DNA of 64,000 nucleotides from Massilia sp. Bi118. Lineage in GTDB: Bacteria; Pseudomonadota; Gammaproteobacteria; Burkholderiales; Burkholderiaceae_D. The notes under the pieces are model-generated. The model was not told the DNA's origin. It worked only from the letters and a program-made list of their open reading frames with translations, and ran no database searches. A program made the position numbers and the translations under genes. Of this stretch, positions 1 to 9,553 are shown in pieces. The stretch's first letter is position 1; each line of letters starts with the position of its first letter. Location: assembly GCF_918697865.1 (NCBI RefSeq), contig NZ_CAKKMV010000015.1:91215-155214 (forward strand), read 5' to 3'.

Positions 1-935
1 CGCCGCGCGGCTACGAAATGGTCGGCGGCATCGATCTCGGCCTCAGTTCCGTCGAAACACTGGTGATTTCCAGCCGCGCCATGGCCGAAGATCCCCAGGT
101 GCTGAAGGTGGTCGGGCGGGCGAATGCCATCTTCATCGCCGGCGGCGACCAGGCGGATTACTACAATTACTGGCAAAGCACCTCGCTGGCCAATTTGATC
201 CAGAAGGCGGTGAACGCGGGCATTCCGGTGGGGGGCACCAGCGCCGGCACTGCCATGCTGGGGCAGTATGCCTTCGCCGCGTTGAATGGTTCGATCGAGA
301 CGCCCGGGGCGCTGAGCAATCCCTTCGACAGGGCCGTGACGATCGATCCGCTGAATACCTCCTCGAAAAAGTTCGTGCAGACGGGACCTTTCGTGAGCGT
401 GCCGACGCTGGGCAAGATGATCACCGACTCGCATTTCAATACGCGCGACCGACTGGGACGGCTGTTTTCCTTCGTGGCGCGGATCGGCAATGGCTGCACC
501 GGCGGCGTGACGAATTACGGCGATGTGGCGGGGATCGGTATCGACGAGGAAACGGCGGTGTTGATTTCCGGCGCACCCGGCGCGGCCAAGGCGGAACTGG
601 CGGTGAATCCGTATAACGCCGAGAACACGACTTCGCTGTATACCGCGCAGAATTCGGCTTATTTCGTCAAATATACCGCGGCGCCTTCGCAATGCGCGGC
701 GAAACAGCCCCTGGTTTCCAATAGCGGGATCCAGGTGTACCGCCTGAGCGGGCAGCCGGGCAAGCCTTCGCCTTACCCGTCGGCGCCGCAGTACAGCTTC
801 AAGGCGAATGCTTCTTTCAATACGTCGAACTGGGCTTCGCAGCTGGTGCAGACCTATGCGGATGGATCGTCCTTGAACGGGCCGTATTACTACGGTGCTT
901 CGGGCGGTGCGGTGCTGGGTAGTTCGATCCGTTGA
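1..935 (+). CDS. Cyanophycinase-like peptidase (S51 family), 5' end missing
   Basis: The reading frame is open to the window edge: codons for Pro-Arg-Gly-Tyr-Glu precede the first ATG at 18, so the true start lies upstream. The visible part shows the S51 signature: a glycine-rich FIAGGDQ strand, the nucleophile-elbow GGTSAGTAMLG with the catalytic Ser, and DSHFNTRDRLGRL, which matches the conserved His/Arg segment of cyanophycinases. The family cleaves cyanophycin (multi-L-arginyl-poly-aspartate) or related peptides. The C-terminal 100 residues, rich in Asn, Ser and Tyr, extend beyond the core fold, which suggests an exported version. Substrate is inferred from family only. The next gene starts 150 bp downstream with its own promoter. 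Confidence 0.8.
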   Translation, partial: PRGYEMVGGIDLGLSSVETLVISSRAMAEDPQVLKVVGRANAIFIAGGDQADYYNYWQSTSLANLIQKAVNAGIPVGGTSAGTAMLGQYAFAALNGSIETPGALSNPFDRAVTIDPLNTSSKKFVQTGPFVSVPTLGKMITDSHFNTRDRLGRLFSFVARIGNGCTGGVTNYGDVAGIGIDEETAVLISGAPGAAKAELAVNPYNAENTTSLYTAQNSAYFVKYTAAPSQCAAKQPLVSNSGIQVYRLSGQPGKPSPYPSAPQYSFKANASFNTSNWASQLVQTYADGSSLNGPYYYGASGGAVLGSSIR

Positions 936-1035
936 TGCCAGTCGGGCGCTATTGGTGTCGGAATTTTTTACGGAACATCCGGCGCCACCCTCTGCCTCGC
1001 CGGCAAATCGTTGATTCTCATAGGAAATTGATTTC

Positions 1036-1051
1036 AGGCACAATTATTGCT
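1036..1051 (+). promoter_or_regulatory. Sigma-54 (-24/-12) promoter of PEP-CTERM gene
   Basis: AGGCACAATTATTGCT has GG and GC exactly 12 bp apart, as in the RpoN consensus TGGCAC-N5-TTGC. It lies 35 bp before the chosen ATG at 1086. A second PEP-CTERM gene in this window (61288) has the same type of element, which strengthens the call. Initiation would be near 1062. Confidence 0.7.
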
Positions 1052-1085
1052 TAACCGAGTGCATCAAAACACGAGGGATATAACA

Positions 1086-1715
1086 ATGAACAAACTCCTG
1101 AAATTGGCGAGCGCCGGCGGTTTGCTGACGGCACTGGTTTTCTCTGCAAGCGCAGGCGCCGCCGTGGTCACTTCCATGACCGGCACCGCCGTGCCACTGC
1201 CGGGCGTGAACGCTCAAGGGCCAGGCCCGGAAGTCGTAACCAGTACGATCGACTGGGGCGCCAGCAATCCCGACGCTCTGTTCGGCTATACAGGAGGCTA
1301 TGGCCTGGCCAGTAACGGTGTCTGGAACGGTGCCCCCATGGTCGGCACGAATGGCGGTAACGACAGCATGAGCTTCATGTTCAGCAGCGCGGTCAAGGGT
1401 TTCGGCGGCCTGTTGAACTATGCTCCGGGTTACGGCCAGGCCAGGATCGCCATTTACGATGCATCCGATGTCCTGCTTGAAAGCTTCGACCTGAATATTT
1501 CGACACCGAATGCGACCAATGGCGGCGCATTCTACGGTTTCGTCCGCGACACTGCCGACATCAGCAGGTTCACCCTGAGCGAAGCCTATATCGTCGGCAG
1601 GGATTTCGTCGTGCAGGAGGCCGCGTCCGATGTACCGGAGCCGGCCAGTCTCGCACTGCTTGGGCTTGGCTTGGCAGGCGTCGCCGGCGCCCGCCGCAAG
1701 GCACGCCGCAGCTGA
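1086..1715 (+). CDS. PEP-CTERM sorting-domain protein
   Basis: A 209-residue exported protein. The start at 1086 is chosen because GAGGG sits 9 bases upstream and the first residues (MNKLLKLASAGGLLTALVF) form a signal peptide; an in-frame ATG at 1047 would precede the signal. The C-terminus has the PEP-CTERM tripartite signal: VPEPASLALLGLGLAGVAG followed by an Arg-rich tail. Such signals are recognised by an exosortase and usually mark extracellular-matrix or surface proteins. The central region is Gly/Asn-rich with no recognised catalytic motif. No exosortase gene is present in this window. Confidence 0.88.
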   Translation: MNKLLKLASAGGLLTALVFSASAGAAVVTSMTGTAVPLPGVNAQGPGPEVVTSTIDWGASNPDALFGYTGGYGLASNGVWNGAPMVGTNGGNDSMSFMFSSAVKGFGGLLNYAPGYGQARIAIYDASDVLLESFDLNISTPNATNGGAFYGFVRDTADISRFTLSEAYIVGRDFVVQEAASDVPEPASLALLGLGLAGVAGARRKARRS

Positions 1716-1755
1716 CCTCAGCCGTCGCGGCAGGCGGTGGCCCGGCCGCCAGGCT

Positions 1756-2148
1756 CTAGGCCGGCATCACCGCCGTGACTTCGATCTCCATCCGGGCCCG
1801 ATCCTCGATCAGGGCCCGGACTTCCACCGCCGTCATCGCCGGATAATGCTTGCCGATGATCTCGCGGTAAGCCGCCCCCAGCTCGCTTGATGCCGCCAGG
1901 TACTCGCGCTTGTCCACCACATACCAGGTCATCCGGACGATATGCTCCGGCCCCGCCCCGGCCTCGCGCAGCACGGCGACCACGTTCATTAAAGCCTGGC
2001 GCGCCTGCATCGCAAAATCGTCGCTCTCGAAGCGGCCCTCGGCATTCCAGCCGATCATCCCGCTCACGAACACCTGGCGGCCGCTCGCCGCGACGCCGTT
2101 CGAATAACCGCGCGGCCGCGGCCAGCCCGGGGGTTGGAGTATGTCCAT
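1756..2148 (-). CDS. RidA family (YjgF/YER057c/UK114) protein
   Basis: This 130-residue protein carries the RidA core (YSNGVAASGRQVFVSGMIG near the start, then RMTWYVVDKREY and AVEVRALIEDRARMEIEVTAV at the end). RidA enzymes hydrolyse reactive enamine/imine intermediates. It is the last gene of the anthranilate-CoA operon. Its ATG shares one base with the stop of the acyl-CoA dehydrogenase gene (TGATG), implying translational coupling; a GTG one codon earlier is an alternative start. The pathway's monooxygenase/reductase yields an enamine-type 2-amino-enone, so deamination of that intermediate is a plausible dedicated role (inference). Confidence 0.88.
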   Translation of the reverse strand: MDILQPPGWPRPRGYSNGVAASGRQVFVSGMIGWNAEGRFESDDFAMQARQALMNVVAVLREAGAGPEHIVRMTWYVVDKREYLAASSELGAAYREIIGKHYPAMTAVEVRALIEDRARMEIEVTAVMPA

Positions 2149-3305
2149 CACGTCGATTCCTTTGCCTCGCGCAGCAGTTCGCGCGCGATGATCAGTTGTT
2201 GCACTTCGGTCGCGCCCTCGTAGATGCGCAGGGCGCGGATCTCGCGGTAGAGCTGTTCGGCCGGGTGCCCGCTGGTGACGCCCAGGCCGCCGAACATCTG
2301 TACCGCGGCGTCGATGACCTGCTGGGCCGATTCGGTCGCCGTCATCTTGGCCATCGCCGCTTCCCTGGTCACCTTGCCGCCGCGGTCGCGCTGCCAGGCG
2401 GCGCGGTAGGTCAGCAGCGCGCTGGCGTCGATCTGCGTCGCCATCTGCGCCAGTTTTGCCTGCGTCAGCTGGAAGTCCGACAGCACGCCGCCGAACATCT
2501 GGCGCGAGGTCGCGTGCGCCATCGCTTCGTCCAGGGCGCGGCGCGCGAAGCCGAGTGCGGCCGCCGCCACCGAGGTGCGGAACACGTCCAGGGTCGCCAT
2601 CGCCACCTTGAAGCCCTGCCCGGCCTCGCCGATGCGCTGCGATGCCGGAATGCGGCAGCCGTCGAAGCGCAGGCGCGCCAGCGGATGCGGCGCGATCACG
2701 TCGATGCGCTCGGCGATCTCGAAACCCTTTGTTCCGGCATCGACGATGAAGGCGCTGATGCCGCGCGCGCCGGGCGCCTCGCCGGTGCGGGCGAAGACCA
2801 CGTAGAAGTCGGCGATGTCGCCGTTCGAGATCCAGGTCTTCTCACCGTCCAGCACATAGGCATCGCCGTCCAGCCGGGCCGCGCACTGCATCGCGGCGAC
2901 GTCGGAGCCGGCACCCGGCTCGGACAGCGCAAAGGCCGCGATGGCCTCGCCGCGGGCGACGCGCGGCAGATAATGTTCGCGCTGGTCCGCGGTGCCGAAC
3001 AGGCTGATCGCACCGGAGCCGAGGCCCTGCATGGCGAAGGCGAAATCCGCCAGCCCGTTGTGCCGCGCCAGCGTTTCGCGGATCAGGCAGATGGCGCGGG
3101 TGTCGATCGCCTCTCCATCGCCGGCGATCGCATGGCGCAGCCAGCCGCCTTCGCCCAGCAGGCGCACCAGCTGGCGGCAATCGGCGTCGACGTCATGCCC
3201 ATGCACGCCGCGCACGTGATCGCCGGCCCAGCCGTCGAGCGCCGCTTCAAGGTCGGCGTGGCGGCCGTCGAAGAAGGGCCACTGCAGGTAGGACTTGTCA
3301 GCCAT
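2148..3305 (-). CDS. Acyl-CoA dehydrogenase
   Basis: At 385 residues it is the standard length for the family. Visible signatures are ALSEPGAGSDVA and YVLDGEKTWISNGDIADFYVV (FAD/acyl-CoA binding strands) and the C-terminal LRIYEGATEVQQLIIARELL, which carries the usual catalytic-region Glu and ACAD signature. It is an FAD-dependent alpha,beta-dehydrogenase acting on a CoA thioester. It starts one base after the enoyl-CoA hydratase stop and overlaps ridA. In aerobic 2-aminobenzoyl-CoA clusters, a dehydrogenase of this kind acts on the ring or ring-opened CoA intermediate; the exact step cannot be told from sequence. Confidence 0.93.
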   Translation of the reverse strand: MADKSYLQWPFFDGRHADLEAALDGWAGDHVRGVHGHDVDADCRQLVRLLGEGGWLRHAIAGDGEAIDTRAICLIRETLARHNGLADFAFAMQGLGSGAISLFGTADQREHYLPRVARGEAIAAFALSEPGAGSDVAAMQCAARLDGDAYVLDGEKTWISNGDIADFYVVFARTGEAPGARGISAFIVDAGTKGFEIAERIDVIAPHPLARLRFDGCRIPASQRIGEAGQGFKVAMATLDVFRTSVAAAALGFARRALDEAMAHATSRQMFGGVLSDFQLTQAKLAQMATQIDASALLTYRAAWQRDRGGKVTREAAMAKMTATESAQQVIDAAVQMFGGLGVTSGHPAEQLYREIRALRIYEGATEVQQLIIARELLREAKEST

Positions 3306-3306
3306 C

Positions 3307-4161
3307 TCAGTCTCCTTCGAACAGGGGTGTCTGCCTGGCCACGAAGGCGTGGTAAGCGCGGTGGAAGTCGTTGGTCGCCATGCAGATGGCCTGGGCCTGG
3401 GCCTCGGCTTCGATCGCTTCGTCGACGCCCATGTTCCACTCCTGCTGCAGCATCTTCTTGGTCATGCCGTGGGCGAAGGTCGGGCCGCCGGCGAGGCCGC
3501 GCGCCAGCGCCTGCGCTTCCGCCAGCACCGCATCCGGCGCGCACAGGCGGTTGAAGAAGCCCCAGCGCTCGCCCTCCTCGGCCGTCATCGAACGGCCGGT
3601 GTACAGCAGCTCCGCCGCCCGTCCCTGGCCGATCAGGCGCGGCAGGATCGAGCAGGCGCCCATGTCGCAGCCGGCCAGGCCGACGCGCGCGAACAGGAAG
3701 GCGGTTTTGCTGCGCGTGCTGCCGAGGCGCAGGTCGGAGGCCATCGCCAGGATGGCGCCGGCGCCGGCGCACACGCCATCCACTGCCGCGATAATCGGCT
3801 GCGGACAGGCGCGCATGGCCTTGACGGTATCGCCGGTCATGCGGGTGAAGGCCAGCAGGCCGGGCATGTCCAGCCTGGTCAGCGGGCCGATGATCTCGTG
3901 GACGTCGCCGCCCGAGCAGAAATTGCCGCCCGAACCGGCGATGACCACGGCTTTCACATCGTCCGCGTAGGCCAGCGCGCGGAACAGGTCGCGCAGTTCC
4001 GCGTAGGACTCGAAGGTCAGCGGGTTCTTGCGTTCCGGGCGGTCGAGGGTGATGGTGGCGACGCCGTCAGCGACCTCGTACAGGAAATGCTCGGCGCGAT
4101 AGCCGGCCAGGTTGTTGCGGTTGCGCGGCAGCGTATGCGGCTCTCCGGCTAAGTGTCGCAT
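3307..4161 (-). CDS. Enoyl-CoA hydratase/isomerase family protein
   Basis: A crotonase-fold protein of 284 residues with the oxyanion-hole segments VVIAGSGGNFCSGGDV and AAVDGVCAGAGAILAMASDLRLG. The N-terminal 25 residues extend beyond the minimal fold. An RBS (AAGGAG) precedes the ATG, and the MarR stop codon lies within that leader. Crotonase-fold enzymes hydrate, isomerise or hydrolyse CoA thioesters. In this operon it probably performs hydration or ring cleavage of the reduced aminobenzoyl-CoA product (inference from the cluster). A pathway-specific ring hydrolase cannot be separated from a classical hydratase here. Confidence 0.9.
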   Translation of the reverse strand: MRHLAGEPHTLPRNRNNLAGYRAEHFLYEVADGVATITLDRPERKNPLTFESYAELRDLFRALAYADDVKAVVIAGSGGNFCSGGDVHEIIGPLTRLDMPGLLAFTRMTGDTVKAMRACPQPIIAAVDGVCAGAGAILAMASDLRLGSTRSKTAFLFARVGLAGCDMGACSILPRLIGQGRAAELLYTGRSMTAEEGERWGFFNRLCAPDAVLAEAQALARGLAGGPTFAHGMTKKMLQQEWNMGVDEAIEAEAQAQAICMATNDFHRAYHAFVARQTPLFEGD

Positions 4162-4165
4162 GGTC

Positions 4166-4657
4166 TTACTCCTTGTTGTCGTTCAGGTGCTGCTTCATGG
4201 TGTCGAGCAGCGATATCATCTTTTTCTTGTCCGCAGGCGGTATGTCGGCGAAAAGCTCGGCGACCCAGCCTTCGTGGACCGCGGCCATCTCGGCAAAGGC
4301 GCCGCGCCCGGCCGGCGTCAGCGTCACCATCGACGCGCGCTTGTCGAGCGGGTCCGGCACCCGCGCCACCAGCTGCTCGCGTTCGAGCTGGTCGACGATG
4401 CCGGTGACGTTGCCGCCGGTGACCATCATGCGCTTCGACAGCTCGCCCATGCGCAGGCCTTCCGGTTCGCGCTCCAGCTGCGCCATCAGGTCGAAGCGCG
4501 GCAGCGTGATGCCGAAGGTGGTGCGCAGGCGGCTGCGGATCGCGTCCTCTACCCGCACCGTGCAGGACAGCATGCGCAGCCACAGCTTGAGGGCCTGGTG
4601 GTGCTCGCCGGTCAGGCGCGCGGTCATGTCCGGCGCGGCCTCCCCCTGTGGCTTCAC
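4166..4657 (-). CDS. MarR family transcriptional regulator
   Basis: A winged-helix repressor. GELSKRMMVTGGNVTGIVDQLEREQLVARVPDPLDKRASMVTLTPAGR is the recognition helix plus wing with the typical D-x-R-x-x-x-V-x-L-T-x-x-G pattern. The GTG at 4657 is preferred: GGAGG lies 4 bases upstream and it overlaps the SDR stop (GTGA), giving 163 residues. ATG at 4627 (153 residues, GGGGGAGG 11 bases upstream) is an alternative. It sits in the middle of the anthranilate operon, so it probably autoregulates the operon by binding the palindrome at 9463-9476, with an aryl-CoA as the likely inducer (inference). Confidence 0.9.
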   Translation of the reverse strand: MKPQGEAAPDMTARLTGEHHQALKLWLRMLSCTVRVEDAIRSRLRTTFGITLPRFDLMAQLEREPEGLRMGELSKRMMVTGGNVTGIVDQLEREQLVARVPDPLDKRASMVTLTPAGRGAFAEMAAVHEGWVAELFADIPPADKKKMISLLDTMKQHLNDNKE

Positions 4658-5408
4658 ATCACCTCCCCGCCGGCCACGGCGATCGCCTGGCCGTTCATGG
4701 CGGCAGCCGCGGGGAAGCACAGCATCGTCACTGCATGCGCCACCTCGCCTGGCGCCACCAGCCGTCCCTGCGGATTGGCGGACGCCAGCTCGGCGCGCGC
4801 CTGTTCCTCGGTGCGGCCGGTCTTGCGCACGATGTTGGCGACGGCATCCTGCACGATATCGGTGTCCGTATAGCCGGGGCAGACCGCGTTCACGGTGACG
4901 CCTTTCGTCGCCAGCTCCAGCGCCAGTGCGCGCGTCAGGCCGACCAGCCCGTGCTTGGCCGCGCAGTAGGCGGCGACGTAGCGGTAGCCGGTCAGCCCGG
5001 CCGTCGAGGCAAGGTTGACGATGCGCCCCCAGCCTGCATCCAGCATGCCCGGCAGCGCGGCCTGGATGCAGTGGAAGGCGCCGTTCAGGTTCACGTCCAG
5101 CATCTGCTGCCATGTTTCCGTATCGGTGCGCAGGAAGGGGCCGGCCACCGCCTGGCCGGCATTGTTGACCAGGATGTCGACCGCGCCCGCGAGCGCGAAG
5201 GCCTGCTCGACGCTGGACGGATCGCTCACGTCCACTGTCTGCCAGGCCACGCCTCCTCCCAGGCCGCGCGCCGCGGCATCCAGTGCTTCGGCGGAGCGTG
5301 CCATCAGGGTCACGCGCGCGCCCTGTTCCAGCAAGCCGCGCGCGATCGCCAGCCCGATCCCGCGGCTGGCGCCCGTCACCACGGCATGTTTTCCCTCGAG
5401 CGTTTCCA

Positions 5409-5409
<1 letters not shown>
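4654..5409 (-). CDS. SDR family oxidoreductase (3-hydroxyacyl-CoA dehydrogenase type)
   Basis: A classical short-chain dehydrogenase of 251 residues: cofactor motif TGASRGIG (12-19), NNAG (82-85), and catalytic Ser135, Tyr148 and Lys152 (YCAAK). The ATG overlaps the stop of the preceding monooxygenase/reductase gene by one base (TGATG). It would carry out NAD(P)-dependent oxidation or reduction of a hydroxy- or keto-acyl-CoA intermediate in the aminobenzoyl-CoA route. The Asn/Gly-rich C-terminus (NGQAIAVAGGEVM) is typical of acetoacetyl-CoA-reductase-like SDRs. Confidence 0.9.
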
Positions 5410-7784
<2,375 letters not shown>

Positions 7785-7791
7785 ACGATGT

Positions 7792-9417
7792 TCAGGACTC
7801 ACGTAATTTGAAGCGCTGCAGCTTGCCCGTTTCCGTGCGCGGCAGCTTGTCGGTAAAGCGCACGGCGCGCGGGTATTTGTAGGGCGCGATGTGCTGCTTG
7901 GCGTAGTCCTGCAGCGCGCGCACCATCCCGGCCGTTCCTTCGAACCCCGGCTTGAGCACGACATGGGCTTCGACGATCTGGCCGCGCTCCTCGTCGGCGC
8001 GGCCGACCACGCCGCACTCGAGCACCGCCGGATGGGTGAGCAGCACGTCCTCGACCTCGGCGCCGGCGATGTTGTAGCCGGCCGAGATGATCATGTCGTC
8101 GGTGCGCGAGCGGTAGTGGAAATAGCCATCGCCGTCCATCTCGTAGGCGTCGCCGGTCAGGTTCCAGCCGTTCAGCACGTAGTTGCGCTGGCGCTCGTCC
8201 GCCAGGTAGCGGCAGCCGGTCGGCCCCTTGACGGCCAGGCGCCCTATCGTGCCCGGGCCGACGGGCTGGCCGTCCTTGTCGACGATGCAGGCACGGTAGC
8301 CCGGCACCGGCTTGCCCGTCGCGCCGGGCCGGATGTCGTCGCCGCTGGCGGAAATGAAGATGTGCAGGATTTCGGTGGCGCCGATCCCATCGATCATGGC
8401 GATGCCGGTGGCGGCCTGCCACGCCTCGCGGGTGGCCAGCGGCAGCGCTTCGCCGGCCGAGACGCATTTTTCGAGCGAACCAAGGTCGAACTTCGGCACC
8501 AATGGCGCCATCTGCCGGTAAAAGGTCGGCGCCGTGAAGCACACGGTGGCGCGGAAGCGCGCGATGGCCGCCAGCAGTCCCTCGGGCGTCAGCTTCTCGA
8601 TCAGCACCCCGGCCGCGCCGAAGCGCAGCGGGAACAGCAGCAGCCCGCCCAGGCCGAAGGTGAAGGCCAGCGGCGGCGTGCCGATGAAGATGTCGTCCGA
8701 GCCGGCTTTCAAGGTATGGCGCGGGAAGCAGTCGCAGATCGCGAGGATGTCGCGGTGGAAGTGCATGGTGCCCTTCGGGACGCCCGTGGTGCCCGAGGTG
8801 AAGCTGATCAGGCAGACGTCGTCGGCTGCCGTGTCGAGCGCCGCAAACGGGGCCTCGTGCCGGGCCATGCGCGCTTCGAGGCCGTCCGCGTTGTCGGGAT
8901 CGTCGAACCAGACGACTGGCGGATGCGCCGCCACCTGTTCCAGCTCGCCGGCAAGGGAACGCGCGCACAGCACCGCGTTCACCTGCGCCTTCTCGACGAT
9001 GACGCCGAGCTCGCGGGCGCGCAGCAGCGGCATGGTCGGCACGGCCACCAGCCCTGCCTTGAGCACCGCAAGAATCGACGCCGCCATCATCGGGCAGTTC
9101 GCACCGCGCAGCAGCACGCGGTTGCCGGGCACCAGGCCCAGGTCGGCGCGCAGCACGTGGGCGATGCGGTCGACCTGGCGCTGCAGCTCGGCATAGGTCC
9201 AGCGCAGCTGATCGCCGATGACGGCCGTGCGTTCGCCACGGCCCGCAGCCACGTGGGCGTCCAGCAGCTCGGCCACGCAGTTCAGGCGCGCCGGGTACTG
9301 GAGTTCGGGAAGATCGAAGACGAGGTCCGGCCACTGCTCGCGTGGCGGAAGGTGGTCCCGCGCGAAGCTGTCGACGTGGGCCGTGGGCGTGAATTCTGCT
9401 GCGGAAAAGCTTGTCAT
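7792..9417 (-). CDS. Benzoate/2-aminobenzoate-CoA ligase
   Basis: This 541-residue ANL-superfamily enzyme has the P-loop SFTSGTTGVPKGTMHF (205-220), the hinge region YFHYRSRTDDMIISAGYNI and the catalytic-lysine motif KLPRTETGKLQR at the C-terminus. It activates an aromatic acid to its CoA thioester with ATP. Because the next gene is a 2-aminobenzoyl-CoA-type monooxygenase/reductase, anthranilate is the best substrate guess; benzoate or salicylate are alternatives. It is the first gene of the operon, with GGAG about 8 bases before the ATG and a promoter 45-75 bp upstream. Confidence 0.9.
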   Translation of the reverse strand: MTSFSAAEFTPTAHVDSFARDHLPPREQWPDLVFDLPELQYPARLNCVAELLDAHVAAGRGERTAVIGDQLRWTYAELQRQVDRIAHVLRADLGLVPGNRVLLRGANCPMMAASILAVLKAGLVAVPTMPLLRARELGVIVEKAQVNAVLCARSLAGELEQVAAHPPVVWFDDPDNADGLEARMARHEAPFAALDTAADDVCLISFTSGTTGVPKGTMHFHRDILAICDCFPRHTLKAGSDDIFIGTPPLAFTFGLGGLLLFPLRFGAAGVLIEKLTPEGLLAAIARFRATVCFTAPTFYRQMAPLVPKFDLGSLEKCVSAGEALPLATREAWQAATGIAMIDGIGATEILHIFISASGDDIRPGATGKPVPGYRACIVDKDGQPVGPGTIGRLAVKGPTGCRYLADERQRNYVLNGWNLTGDAYEMDGDGYFHYRSRTDDMIISAGYNIAGAEVEDVLLTHPAVLECGVVGRADEERGQIVEAHVVLKPGFEGTAGMVRALQDYAKQHIAPYKYPRAVRFTDKLPRTETGKLQRFKLRES

Positions 9418-9461
9418 TGAAGCGCTCCGGAGAAAGGATCGGTCGGTGCGTACCGGCAGAT

Positions 9462-9490
9462 ACTTTAAGCCTAAAGCAAATTCAAGACAA
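9462..9490 (-). promoter_or_regulatory. Promoter of the anthranilate-CoA operon with overlapping MarR-type operator
   Basis: Read on the minus strand: TTGTCT (9490-9485), 17 bp spacer, TAAAGT (9467-9462). A perfect palindrome, CTTTA-GGCT-TAAAG (9476-9463), covers the -10 box. A repressor bound there would block RNA polymerase. The MarR regulator encoded in the operon is the obvious candidate. Initiation near 9455 gives a leader of about 40 bases. Confidence 0.6.
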
Positions 9491-9516
9491 GCTTATTCTC
9501 GAGCTGGCGCAACCGG

Positions 9517-9540
9517 TAGGGTGGGCACACCGTGCCCACG
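9517..9540. repeat. Short palindromic repeat, copy 1 (GTGGGCAC-ACC-GTGCCCAC)
   Basis: TAGGGTGGGCAC followed by ACCGTGCCCACG forms a perfect 8-bp stem with a 3-base loop just downstream of the TonB receptor stop. A near-identical unit occurs at 46781-46804. No U-tract follows, so a classical terminator role is not supported by sequence alone. Confidence 0.7.
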
Positions 9541-9553
9541 GTTGCATGCAGAC

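Noticed and set aside
1887..3554. Plus-strand 555-codon frame over the RidA/acyl-CoA dehydrogenase genes
   Set aside because: Arg/Ala/Gly-rich antisense frame without motifs; the opposite strand encodes recognised enzymes.
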